Position numbers and translations under genes: made by a program
Source: Gemmatales bacterium
Lineage (GTDB): Bacteria > Planctomycetota > Planctomycetia > Gemmatales > HRBIN36
Reading direction: 5' to 3'
Length of the DNA stretch: 64,000 nucleotides
Assembly: GCA_025060195.1 (NCBI GenBank)
Contig: JANXCQ010000003.1
Location: 126,722-190,721 of the forward strand
Part shown: positions 9,051 through 17,066 of the stretch, piece by piece
Layout of the letters: every line of letters starts with the position of its first letter
Position numbering within the stretch: the stretch's first letter is position 1
Notes under the pieces: generated by a model
The model's input: the letters and a program-made list of their open reading frames with translations, nothing else
The model's database searches: none
Told to the model about the DNA's origin: nothing

Positions 9051-9362
9051 TTAATCCTCACAAGAACGTGAGGGTCGGTGCTGTACCGGGGTACAAGTGT
9101 CTACCTTATAGACACTCTCTTTGTCTCGAAACGCTGATCCGTCTACTTCCGCGCAGCAGCCTTTAGCACCGCCGACATGGTAGGTCTGATTGATCGAGCC
9201 AATAGCATTTGCGACGTCTTCGAATTCATTGAGCACAGCTTGTTGGACGCTTTTGAGCCCCACAATCATGGCCAGCACTAGAATTGTGGCCAAGAGGATC
9301 CACTCGAAGGATAGCAAGGCACCGCAGTCATCGGAATAGAGTTGAGCAAGTATGTGACGCAT
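9051..9362 (-). CDS. Flp/type IVb pilin-like small membrane protein
   Basis: A protein of 103 residues with a short hydrophilic leader (MRHILAQLYSDDCGA), then a hydrophobic helix starting LLSFEWILLATILVLAMIVG, then a helix-forming segment rich in acidic residues and a Cys-containing tail. This is the layout of Flp/Tad pilins: prepilin leader, a glutamate five residues into the hydrophobic segment (the E of SFEW), and an amphipathic continuation. Similar very short pilin-like proteins are common in Gemmata-type planctomycetes. A strong ACGGAGG ribosome-binding site lies just before the ATG. No Tad assembly, prepilin peptidase or secretin gene is nearby, so it is an orphan subunit. The tail holds four cysteines (two adjacent in GCC), unusual for Flp. 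Pilus membership is inferred. Confidence 0.65.
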   Translation of the reverse strand: MRHILAQLYSDDCGALLSFEWILLATILVLAMIVGLKSVQQAVLNEFEDVANAIGSINQTYHVGGAKGCCAEVDGSAFRDKESVYKVDTCTPVQHRPSRSCED

Positions 9363-10421
9363 GGGTTGACCTCCGTTTGAGAAGCTGAAAAGGGACGGTG
9401 GAAATTCTCGGATATTGCACTGGACAAGCCCGGGCTTCCAAATGCTTCGTGTTGAAACTTTCTCGCAGTGGCCATGCCAAACGCGCGCGGCCCGAATGCC
9501 TCATGGGGCTTCTGACAACTGGTGAGTTAATAAGCCGACGGCTTAAAGAAAGTCGCCCGCCGCTTTAGAATTTAGGTGATGGAATACATTGAGCAGCTTA
9601 GTCATGTGACCGGGTGCCTCGAATGTTAGCGCGCTGGATTAGCTGATAAGTTAACATGCTTCCAAAATGTATCAGTGTATTCAGCTAATATTGAGAGCTC
9701 GGGCTATCTAAAGGGTTATTTGTTCTAAAACGGCCATTACTTGGCTCGTGGACAAGAGGAGGAAATGGGAACCATGGTGCAAAGAGTCAATGGTAAGGAA
9801 ATGTAAACTTTGCTCTTCGCTCTAAGGCTAGATTTTCTCGACTCTGCGAATAAGTGGTTAGATCGTACCGCACTAGGCTTCTGATGAGTGTGCCGTTAGG
9901 AGAAGTGTTTTCTTTCGCCCAAAACAATGCGTATGACCCGAAAGACCATGGGAATCGCTTGGCAGCCCGTTATGAGATGCGTAGCTGCGCATCTAAATTG
10001 TCAACCTATTTGAGAGGAAAATATTCCAGTAATCAGCTGAGAGTCTAAAGATTCGCTGTTATCGGCCGGCTAATAGGGAAACTAAGGGAATAGACAGGCA
10101 GAGGTGCACTCTCGGTGGTCTGTCTATGAGAAGGGAAGCATGTCTGAGGCGCAAGTTATAGTGAAATGCAAAGCGAGGAACTTGCGCATCGTGAATATTA
10201 CTGGTTCAACCGGGGATGGGATCGGATTTCCGTGGCAGGTTGTTTGGTTACCTAATTTCCCCGTTAAGTTTAGGCGGCAGCGACAGTTAGGCGAAGTAGA
10301 TCGCTGTTGACAGGGTTGAGTCAGGGCACTATACGCAGGAAGCATCGAAGGTGAAGAATTGGGCCCCGTGGGCACTTGCTATGGAGATTAGCGCTGAGCA
10401 ATTTAGTTGGGACAGTCATAA
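9363..10421. other. Gene-free region rich in inverted repeats
   Basis: No gene is supported; the open frames at 9854-10048 and 10104-10310 lack recognisable content. The stretch carries a series of inverted repeats: 9531-9545 (TAAGCC, loop GAC), 9638-9646 with 9681-9689 (9 bp), 9911-9917 with 9939-9945 (7 bp), 9975-9981 with 9988-9994 (7 bp, 6-nt loop), 10090-10097 with 10120-10127 (8 bp), 10149-10157 with 10179-10187 (9 bp), 10208-10216 with 10258-10265 (8 bp with one bulge) and 10278-10283 with 10301-10306 (6 bp). They follow one another without crossing and lead into the candidate RNA at 10422. Whether they form one transcript with it is not known. Confidence 0.45.
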
Positions 10422-10678
10422 GCTCTACTGTGTGCCGGGCATCTGCGGGAAACCGGCACTGCCCGTCCCTCCTGGGTAGAAGCAACAAGCTCGCTGGCTC
10501 TGGTATGGGTCGGCCAGGTCAACGAGCGCTTCACAGTAGAGCGATAGGACCGGAGGTAGGGGCGGTCCCGCCTCCGGGGATATATCCGTGCGGGACCTCT
10601 GGTCGGGCAATCTGGCAAGGCTTGGCTTAGTACCGACGCGGAGGTCCCGCGTTTTCAGGTGCTTGTTATCGGCACCTG
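10422..10678 (+). ncRNA. Candidate structured RNA, six mutually compatible helices
   Basis: No known RNA family was recognised. Helices read directly from the sequence: P1 GCTCTACTGTG/CACAGTAGAGC (10422-10432 with 10532-10542, 11 bp) encloses P2 TGCCGG/CCGGCA (10433-10438 with 10453-10458) and P3 GCTCG-CTGGC/GCCAG-CGAGC (10489-10498 with 10513-10517 and 10523-10527). P4 is CCGGAGG/CCTCCGG (10550-10556 with 10571-10577). P5 is GCGGGACCTC/GAGGTCCCGC (10590-10599 with 10641-10650) with an inner GTCGG/CCGAC (10602-10606 with 10633-10637). P6 is CAGGTGC/GCACCTG (10656-10662 with 10672-10678, 9-nt loop). The helices are nested or adjacent, never conflicting. The element ends 116 nt before the FHA gene start, so it could be a leader or an independent RNA. 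The strand is assumed from that neighbour. A pair of MITE-like insertions is the main alternative. Confidence 0.4.
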
Positions 10679-10794
10679 TTTGGAATGTCGAAAAGTTGAA
10701 CAGAACCGAAAATGGAGGAATGGCAGCCTTCCCGGGCCGGAGTTATATAATAATAGGAAAGCAAAACTGCGGCGCTTCCCCGGGGATTTTGCTC

Positions 10795-11304
10795 ATGAGA
10801 ATTTACTTAATTCCCGCTGATGGCAGTCGTCCCTTCGAACTGGTCAAGGACATTACTCTGGTGGGCCGCAGTCGAGTTTGTGATCTCCAGCTACTGGACA
10901 AGTCGGTTTCTAAGCTGCATTGCGTCTTGGTAAAAACTGATCATGTTGTGCTCGTTCGGGATTTGGGAAGCACGAATGGCACCCGAGTCAAGGACATTCT
11001 GGTTAAGCGAGGTGTGTTAATACCCGGTGACGAGCTGGTCATAGCACGATTGCGGTTTCGTGTGCATTTTGCGCGCGAAGGCGAATCTTTGCCCCAGCCG
11101 AGGGAAGAATGGATTCGCACGGAGCAGATGCCGCTCCCGGGCCTACAGGCTCAGGCACCATCGAGGCGAGAGGATTTTCGCCCCGAACCCCCTGTTTTTC
11201 CCAACCTGAGGTGCTCGGGGCAAGGGGACATTTCGCAGGACCTGGATTTGCTTGAGCCCGATATACCGCCGATTCCTTCTGTTCGCGAAAATGATGCACC
11301 TTGA
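10795..11304 (+). CDS. FHA domain protein
   Basis: A 169-residue protein when started at the ATG giving MRIYLIPADGSRPFEL; the longer frame from 10588 would run through the structured element and is not favoured. Residues about 1-95 form a forkhead-associated domain that would bind phosphothreonine peptides: core signatures are LVGRSRVCDLQL, SVSKLHC and DLGSTNGT, in the right order and spacing. The rest is a proline-rich, probably disordered tail ending in a DLDLLEPDIPPIP-like segment. The histidine usual in the SRxH core is kept (KLHC), although the arginine is replaced by lysine. It stands alone, flanked by gene-free DNA. Related FHA genes occur at 33592 (fused to a kinase) and 54626. Its partner kinase is unknown. 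Confidence 0.82.
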   Translation: MRIYLIPADGSRPFELVKDITLVGRSRVCDLQLLDKSVSKLHCVLVKTDHVVLVRDLGSTNGTRVKDILVKRGVLIPGDELVIARLRFRVHFAREGESLPQPREEWIRTEQMPLPGLQAQAPSRREDFRPEPPVFPNLRCSGQGDISQDLDLLEPDIPPIPSVRENDAP

Positions 11305-12353
11305 AAGAAACCGGGCTATTTCCCGCCAATAATTTGGCTCGTCGGTCAGCCTCTGTCGGACTGAGTCAGTGTTACTAAGGTTAGTATGGTGGACATCTCC
11401 TGGCGCATCCAGCGTACGGGGTGCCTGCTGAGCTTGATGTCGAGAACGAGGGCGACAGGGGAGTATTGACTGGATGATTGCACCATGCTCAGCTACGAGC
11501 CAACCGTGAGCGTGGTTGTCATTAACTTTTGGTGCTTAGTTACGGTCGGTGGCTCAGCCTAGGGGCGAAAGGTCGACGGAAAGAGCATAATTGAGCTGAA
11601 CGCGGAGTTTGTGCGGTAGCGCAAGGAGTCAAGGGCGCGAGATCGCTCATGCCGACAAAAGCAACAGAAGTCCTAGTTGTCTGCGTCAAAGGTTGTTGGA
11701 GCGTGACGAGTGGAGAGCCCGGCTCTCTAAACGACGTTGGGCCGAACTGCGCGACGACAAGCCCCTGCGAACGCAGCTGATAGAGTTGCGTAGTATAGTC
11801 CGGGGCCTTACCCGCAGTTTGTGTTGTCTAAGAAGGGGGCTAAAGCCCCTCAAGACCGGATCGAAGTTAAGATACATCACTGTTACGAATTGCTGGGAAG
11901 GACTTTGCAACGCGTCAGCCATGGTTTGCAGGGCGTGCGAAACTTGGGACTTCCCATCTAAATTAAAGCGATTTTCGCGTCTAGCTTATCATGTTGTTCG
12001 ACAAGGGAAATCTTAGGACTAGCACCTTGCTCCATCACTTCATCAGCAAGTCACGGGGAAGCATAGCCGTCATATTGCGTCACTAGTCATGTACGGCACG
12101 GGCGCGAAAGCAACACGGAAGGTTAAGCTTTGGGGGCACATTGTGTAATACGTAGCCAACCAAGAAGTCGTTAGAGTGGCATTACGCCCACTAAGCTGGG
12201 CCTGGAGCATTGCGAAAATGCGACATGATGTTGCGGCTAAAATGGTAGAAGATGCGAGCGCAATTGGGTCGGCGACTGGTAGCGGGACGTTTCTCAGGGA
12301 GGGAACTAAGAGTCCAAATAATGGCCAATTCAGACGCTCGTGAACATTACGAG
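11305..12353. other. Gene-poor region after the FHA gene
   Basis: No gene is supported. The open frame 11609-12016 (plus) is rich in R and L without a recognisable domain, and the TTG-started frame 12070-12357 (minus) overlaps the stop of the next gene without further support. Visible structure: two adjacent palindromes, ACTGAGTCAGT (11360-11370) and TACTAAGGTTAGTA (11373-11386); a long imperfect stem with GAGCCAACCG at 11497-11506 against CGGT at 11543-11546 and TGGCTC at 11550-11555; a GGGGGC-TAAA-GCCCC hairpin (11835-11849) of the kind often found as a repetitive extragenic element; and GCCCA/TGGGC (12186-12201). Confidence 0.5.
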
Positions 12354-15300
12354 TCAATGCTCCGGAATGATGCGTAGATAATGTTGGGCCAGGGCGGCGA
12401 GCGGCTCGCGCGGGCTTATGTTAATAATTCGTTCGAAAGCCGCTCGAGCCGACGGCAAGCGTCCCGCTTCTAAGTCGGCTGAAGCCTGAGCGAACAAGTT
12501 GAAGATGCGTTCGCGAGAGCGTGTGAGGGCTTGGTGCTGGAGATACAAACCGTGGAAAAAGCTGCCCGCACCGCCCAGGTCGGCCCCCAGCACGATCTCT
12601 TGGGCGCCTTCTAGGAATTGGCGCACCGCAGCCTGTTGCAGACGTTGCTCAATCTGCTGCCGGAATTGTGCTTCCGTGAGAGGTTCACCGAGAGCCCCTG
12701 CCGTCAAAGCCTGCCAAGACGCCAGTCGGTCTGCGCCGAAAACTGCCTCAGCCCAGCTTTGGTCGAGTAGGCGTTGCAAACTAACGGCGTCGCCCGTTTG
12801 GACATAAATGTCGGCCAACAAACGCACGGTCTCGACAAACTCGGGCTGACGGGGTGACAGGGATCGCATCATCTGCTGGAGCAGGTTCAGTGCTATACCT
12901 GCCATTCGCGCCTGCCAAATCTCGCGCGCCCGCGCCAATACTTCCCCAGGACGCGCTTGAATGGTGGTAGATTGCATCAGGGCTGGTAAGAGCGGCTCAA
13001 ACTGACTGCGGGCGTCAGCTACACGTTGATGCAGTTGTTCGAGCGACATTCCGAGATATTCCTGTAACCGTTTTTGAGGCCAAGTGTTATCGCCCGCCCT
13101 CGATGGGGGTAGCTCCACAAATTGCTGTGCGTGCGCGAGAGCCAAATCGTCGCAACCGCGCTCGAGGTAGCGGCGAGCGAGCTCCAGATGGGCGTTGGCC
13201 ATGTTGGGCTGTAAGCGTGTTACCTGTCGCAAGATGAACATGCGGGCTAAGAGCCGGCTTTCGTGCAGCATTCCCTCACTAAATTGGGCCTCAGAGGAGT
13301 CGAGGAAATTGCCAATGTCGTAACAGACGCCCCAGCTGAGCGGATGTTGAGGCGTCTGCAAAATGCCTTGCCGGGACCAGCGCCAGGCAAGCCAGAGTGC
13401 GGCGTCGGGCTGATAAACCAGGCGTGGCACCCGGGGCAGTGTAGGCCAGCCTTCTTCGACTGTCGTACCGCATCGAGCCAGGATACCAACCAGACCCTCG
13501 CATGGCAGGAGCGCAGTCCAGCCTGCCCATTGTGTGGCCAGCAGCAGACCTGCAGCTTGTTGTCGGGGGGAGGCCAACCGCTGATGCCAATCGTGCAGCG
13601 TGGCGAAGAGCCATCGGGCTGCTGTGGTTGCCAATGACGGTGCGGGCGCCTCGCCCGTTAGGTAAATTTGCAAACTCCGCCGTGGCTCTAAATCCGTACC
13701 CACTCGAGTGCCGCCTGCGAAATCCAACTCGGCGAGTTCGTCGGCGGAAGCATTACGAGCACTGTATTGCCATCGTTTTTCAGGAATGAACCGTAAGTTC
13801 TTCATTTGCGGCCAGTGGGGCGAACCTGTCCAAGCCAGGAGGAAAGTGATGCCGTCCATGTAGTCGAGTAGTTCCCAGGTGGGCTGCCCCTGTTCGTCGC
13901 GGTCTGCGAGCAGTAAGGGCAACAAAGGCACCTGAACGCGCTGCTTGTTGGCATCTACGCGTGTTACCGTAGTATCGTTATGCACCACAAGATAACTGAT
14001 GTCGTAACGGCGTAGTAATTCCTGCCAGCGGCGTCGTTCCCGTTGGCCTTCGACGGTACCCGTTTTTTCCAGGGCCTGAACCACTTCGAGATAGTCGCTC
14101 ACCGCTTGCCGCGTGAACAAGCCTGCGCGCAGGTCGAGCCAGCAGGCCGTGGACGACCACTCGGCCCAGTAGGGTGGCGCTTGGACCCAATCGAAATGCA
14201 ACGCCTTTCCTGTGAGTCGTCCCGAAGCGTGTTGCTGGGCGACGAATCGAGCCGCGTGTTCCAAGCTGGCGTCGCGCCAGAGAGCAAACCCCCAGCCCCG
14301 GCGCGTTACGTAACCCAGCGCTGTACCCGTGCTCGGTTGAGGCCACAAGGTCAATACCACCAATATCAGTAACGCCGCCACTAGTCCCAAACGTCCCAGC
14401 TGTGTCCATAGCAACGCGCGTCGAGACACCTGCGGCGATTCCCCAAACCGGGCGACCAAATAATTGCGCCAGCTTTGCCACGCGCCGGGCAGCGCCATCA
14501 AGACAAACCAAGCAGTGTACTTGGCCAGATAAGCGGATAGCACCAGTCCTGCCAACTGGAGCAAAAACCACGACCACCGCCAATGCGCTCGCCCGAGCCA
14601 CCAGCCGATGACGGTGCCTGCGACGACTGCGAAGTAACAGAATTCGGCTAAGCTTAGACCGGTCCCTCCGTCTCGTGTGAGTAAAGCACCGCTGAACGGT
14701 GAAACCCCGAGCCGTGCTGCCAATGGACTGTTCCTTTGTAACAACGCTGCTGTCTCTGGGAAGAACAACGGTGACGGATCGAACACATGCAGATGATATG
14801 GGTTGATACAGGTAGCTAAAGCGCTGGCGAAAAAGACGCGTGTGAGGACTTGACGCTCTTCTCGGAGCAAAATGTCGCGAGCATAACGGTCAGGTCCCCA
14901 GAGCAATTGCAAATGCTGGCCCCACCAGTAAAGTGCTAACACAGCTAATCCCAACACCACGGAGGCATCACAGTTCGCCCAAAGGCAGAAAAGTCCAGGA
15001 ATGAGCCACCAGAGGCGTCCCCGTCCAGCTTGTAGAAATCGTTGCCCCAGCCGCCGCCAACCCGCGGATGACGATACATGAGCATTCCCAGCACGGGCAG
15101 GCTCTGTCAGCAGCGCCAACAAACACGCCAAAAACAAGAGTCCCCATGAATCGGGGCGCACGGCTAATCGCACACTTAGCACCAGACCTGCCAAAAGTAA
15201 GCCGAATGTCAACCAGCAGGCAAAGGGGCGGTAGGCTACTGCTGGACGGAGCGATTCACCGCCACTCTTGCCAAGACGACCTTCACCCTTCACGCTAAAA

Positions 15301-15734
15301 ACCTCCAAATGACGGGCCGTGCGCGTAAGCAACCCAATAATGACCAGAACCGTCACGACACGACCCAGGACTAAACCGAAGCCCCCCAAAAGCGAATAGT
15401 TGACGTAAAAAACAATTTCCGCCAACCACCCGCTGTTGACCCAATCGAGCTGTCTCGGCCCTAACCCGAGCCGGCCTAAGAGCCATTGTAAACTCGCCCA
15501 TCCCTGAGGCTCGTGCGGCGCATACGCGAAGGGATCGCTGCCATAGCCCAACTCACCCCGCAGCAACAATCGCCCCGCGGCTAAATACAGACGTGCATCG
15601 GGATTACCAATTCCCACAGGATACGCCGATACGATAGCCAACGTGACTAGCATGCAACCGTAAATCCAACGATCATGGGCAACGTTTTCGCGGACTAACC
15701 GCGTCGGGTCGAGAGCGGCGCGCTCACTGCTCAT
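12354..15734 (-). CDS. Large polytopic membrane protein with TPR-like C-terminus
   Basis: Unnamed 1126-residue protein. Roughly residues 25-480 contain about ten hydrophobic helices. The first extracytoplasmic loop (NPDARLYLAAGRLLL, SDPFAYAPHEPQGWASLQWL, GWLAEIVFYVNYSLLGGFG) resembles the loop of predicted GT-C-like membrane proteins common in planctomycetes, where a D/H-rich first loop precedes WLAE. A soluble middle region follows. The C-terminal 350 residues are helical with TPR-like units, for instance NMANAHLELARRYLERGCDD and the final LPSARAAFERIINISPREPL. Glycosyl transfer is therefore possible but no catalytic residue can be assigned. It starts one base after the aquaporin stop codon, so the two genes are almost certainly co-transcribed. 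Many bases in the flanking antisense frames are open because of high GC, which is not significant. Confidence 0.7.
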   Translation of the reverse strand: MSSERAALDPTRLVRENVAHDRWIYGCMLVTLAIVSAYPVGIGNPDARLYLAAGRLLLRGELGYGSDPFAYAPHEPQGWASLQWLLGRLGLGPRQLDWVNSGWLAEIVFYVNYSLLGGFGLVLGRVVTVLVIIGLLTRTARHLEVFSVKGEGRLGKSGGESLRPAVAYRPFACWLTFGLLLAGLVLSVRLAVRPDSWGLLFLACLLALLTEPARAGNAHVSSSAGWRRLGQRFLQAGRGRLWWLIPGLFCLWANCDASVVLGLAVLALYWWGQHLQLLWGPDRYARDILLREERQVLTRVFFASALATCINPYHLHVFDPSPLFFPETAALLQRNSPLAARLGVSPFSGALLTRDGGTGLSLAEFCYFAVVAGTVIGWWLGRAHWRWSWFLLQLAGLVLSAYLAKYTAWFVLMALPGAWQSWRNYLVARFGESPQVSRRALLWTQLGRLGLVAALLILVVLTLWPQPSTGTALGYVTRRGWGFALWRDASLEHAARFVAQQHASGRLTGKALHFDWVQAPPYWAEWSSTACWLDLRAGLFTRQAVSDYLEVVQALEKTGTVEGQRERRRWQELLRRYDISYLVVHNDTTVTRVDANKQRVQVPLLPLLLADRDEQGQPTWELLDYMDGITFLLAWTGSPHWPQMKNLRFIPEKRWQYSARNASADELAELDFAGGTRVGTDLEPRRSLQIYLTGEAPAPSLATTAARWLFATLHDWHQRLASPRQQAAGLLLATQWAGWTALLPCEGLVGILARCGTTVEEGWPTLPRVPRLVYQPDAALWLAWRWSRQGILQTPQHPLSWGVCYDIGNFLDSSEAQFSEGMLHESRLLARMFILRQVTRLQPNMANAHLELARRYLERGCDDLALAHAQQFVELPPSRAGDNTWPQKRLQEYLGMSLEQLHQRVADARSQFEPLLPALMQSTTIQARPGEVLARAREIWQARMAGIALNLLQQMMRSLSPRQPEFVETVRLLADIYVQTGDAVSLQRLLDQSWAEAVFGADRLASWQALTAGALGEPLTEAQFRQQIEQRLQQAAVRQFLEGAQEIVLGADLGGAGSFFHGLYLQHQALTRSRERIFNLFAQASADLEAGRLPSARAAFERIINISPREPLAALAQHYLRIIPEH

Positions 15735-15735
15735 A

Positions 15736-16473
15736 CTAAGGCGTCTTCTCTTCGGGCAAGATGTAGTTGATATAAATGCCTCCTGCTAGGATACCGCCGA
15801 TGATCGGACCGACCCAGTAAACGAAATGATCCGCCAAAGTGCCCATACCCTGCTTGATGGCTGCTTCCCAAATTGCCGTACCGAACGCGCGCGCAGGGTT
15901 CATCGCCGCTCCCGTCAAGGGGCCGCCCACCAGGATGTCTGCCATGACTGTCAAGCCAATGCCGAACCCGCCAATTTTCGGCGCTCGCGGATCGACGGCC
16001 GTGCCGAAAATGCTCGCAACGAGAAGCGCCGTCAGCACGATTTCAATGGCGATGGCCATCATGTGTTCCCGCCAACCGTAGACTGCAAACAAATTGTGTA
16101 AACCCACATGGGGCGTCCCCAATGCCGCCTGGGTCGCCGCCTCCGACCAACCGAATATTAAGGCCAAAATTGCTCCCGCCAATAAGGCCCCTAGCAGCTG
16201 GAAGAGCACGTAATAAACCATCTTCACCGTATCCATGCGGCCATAGAGCCACATCGTAATGGTTACCGCGGGATTCAGATGTCCGCCTGAAACGTTCATG
16301 CTGGCACTAACCCCGATGGACAACGCCAAGCCATGGGCCAACGCAATGCCAAGCAAGCCAAACTTCTTTTCAGGAGGCAGTAATTCATTCACGCAGATGG
16401 CGCCTGCTCCCAGAAAGGTCAGGAAGAACACGCCGATTAGCTCAGCCAAGCACGGAGCCAGTAGATTGCGCAT
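15736..16473 (-). CDS. Aquaporin/glycerol facilitator (MIP family)
   Basis: Inner-membrane channel of 245 residues with six predicted helices and two NPA half-helix motifs: GGHLNPAVT (NPA at 67-69) and GAAMNPARAFG (NPA at 192-194, with R195 of the selectivity filter). The N-terminal CLAELIGVFFLTFLGAGAI matches helix 1 of the family. Aquaporins proper and glycerol facilitators differ in the residues around the second NPA; the absence of the NPARD aspartate (here NPARA) favours a water-type channel, but this is only suggestive. It is located immediately upstream of the large membrane/TPR gene, one base apart. No glycerol kinase is nearby, which also fits water transport. Confidence 0.9.
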   Translation of the reverse strand: MRNLLAPCLAELIGVFFLTFLGAGAICVNELLPPEKKFGLLGIALAHGLALSIGVSASMNVSGGHLNPAVTITMWLYGRMDTVKMVYYVLFQLLGALLAGAILALIFGWSEAATQAALGTPHVGLHNLFAVYGWREHMMAIAIEIVLTALLVASIFGTAVDPRAPKIGGFGIGLTVMADILVGGPLTGAAMNPARAFGTAIWEAAIKQGMGTLADHFVYWVGPIIGGILAGGIYINYILPEEKTP

Positions 16474-17066
16474 TTGCTGATTCTCCCAGATTGAAATTAT
16501 GGCCTACCCATAGTTGGGCCGCAACGATGTCGAATTTGTAAAAAAGCTTGGCACGCGAGGCAAGCCCTCTCCTCTTAGGCTAGAAGGTCGTCCCTGTCAG
16601 GTGGGCACTCCCGGGAAATTCTCCGCCGGAGCAACAACAAACTCCGCATGACTGCAAGCATCTCTCGATAACTAAGGTCTGGACTTTTTCTTTTCCACGT
16701 GGCCACTGCGACATCAAACGAAGGTTTAGCTAAAATTTGTGCTTCAAACGCTGCAGCGTTACAACTATGCTTTTGCATATCACTAATTAGGGCCAACCCA
16801 GAGTGTGGAAATTGCTAAATTCGTAACTTCCTCTGGCAGCATGCCGACCTACTGTCTACCAAGCGTTGGATGTCTTCGGGAAAGCTTCCGAACAAAAGTT
16901 CAACTGCGCGACACACAGCAACTGAGCTTAATCGAGCCCCGATCGGCTCTTTGCTAACGGTTGGGCAATAATCAGATACTGCCCCAGCCATCGGCTAGCT
17001 CCACCAGCAATGCAGGGTCGAGAGGACAGGTGAACAAGACGCAGGGAGTTGAGCCGACGTTCGCCC
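16474..17066. other. Gene-poor region between aquaporin and acyl-CoA ligase genes
   Basis: A 73-codon minus-strand frame (16575-16796) has no recognisable domain. Just beyond it on the same strand a stretch reads like protein in another segment (LFGSFPEDIQRLVDSRSACC, near 16830-16900) before a stop, so this may be a decayed gene. Small hairpins are present at 16934-16949 (GAGCC/GGCTC followed by three T) and 16986-16996 (AGCC-ATC-GGCT). Nothing stronger was seen. Confidence 0.4.

Noticed and set aside
10422-10542. Miniature transposable element with 11-bp terminal repeats
   Set aside because: No target-site duplication is seen at the ends, and the inner helices fit an RNA fold better; it remains an alternative, not the main call.
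10588-10794. N-terminal extension of the first FHA gene
   Set aside because: It overlaps the candidate RNA helices, and the FHA domain begins right after the internal ATG at 10795.
11609-12016. Plus-strand frame of 135 codons
   Set aside because: Arginine-rich low-information translation without a domain; it contains the GGGGGC-TAAA-GCCCC hairpin, which fits non-coding repeat DNA better.
12070-12357. Minus-strand frame overlapping the stop of the membrane/TPR gene
   Set aside because: It would need a TTG start and has no domain; the overlap alone is not evidence of translation.
16575-16796. Minus-strand frame of 73 codons
   Set aside because: No recognisable family; possibly the tail of a decayed gene, so only described under the gap.
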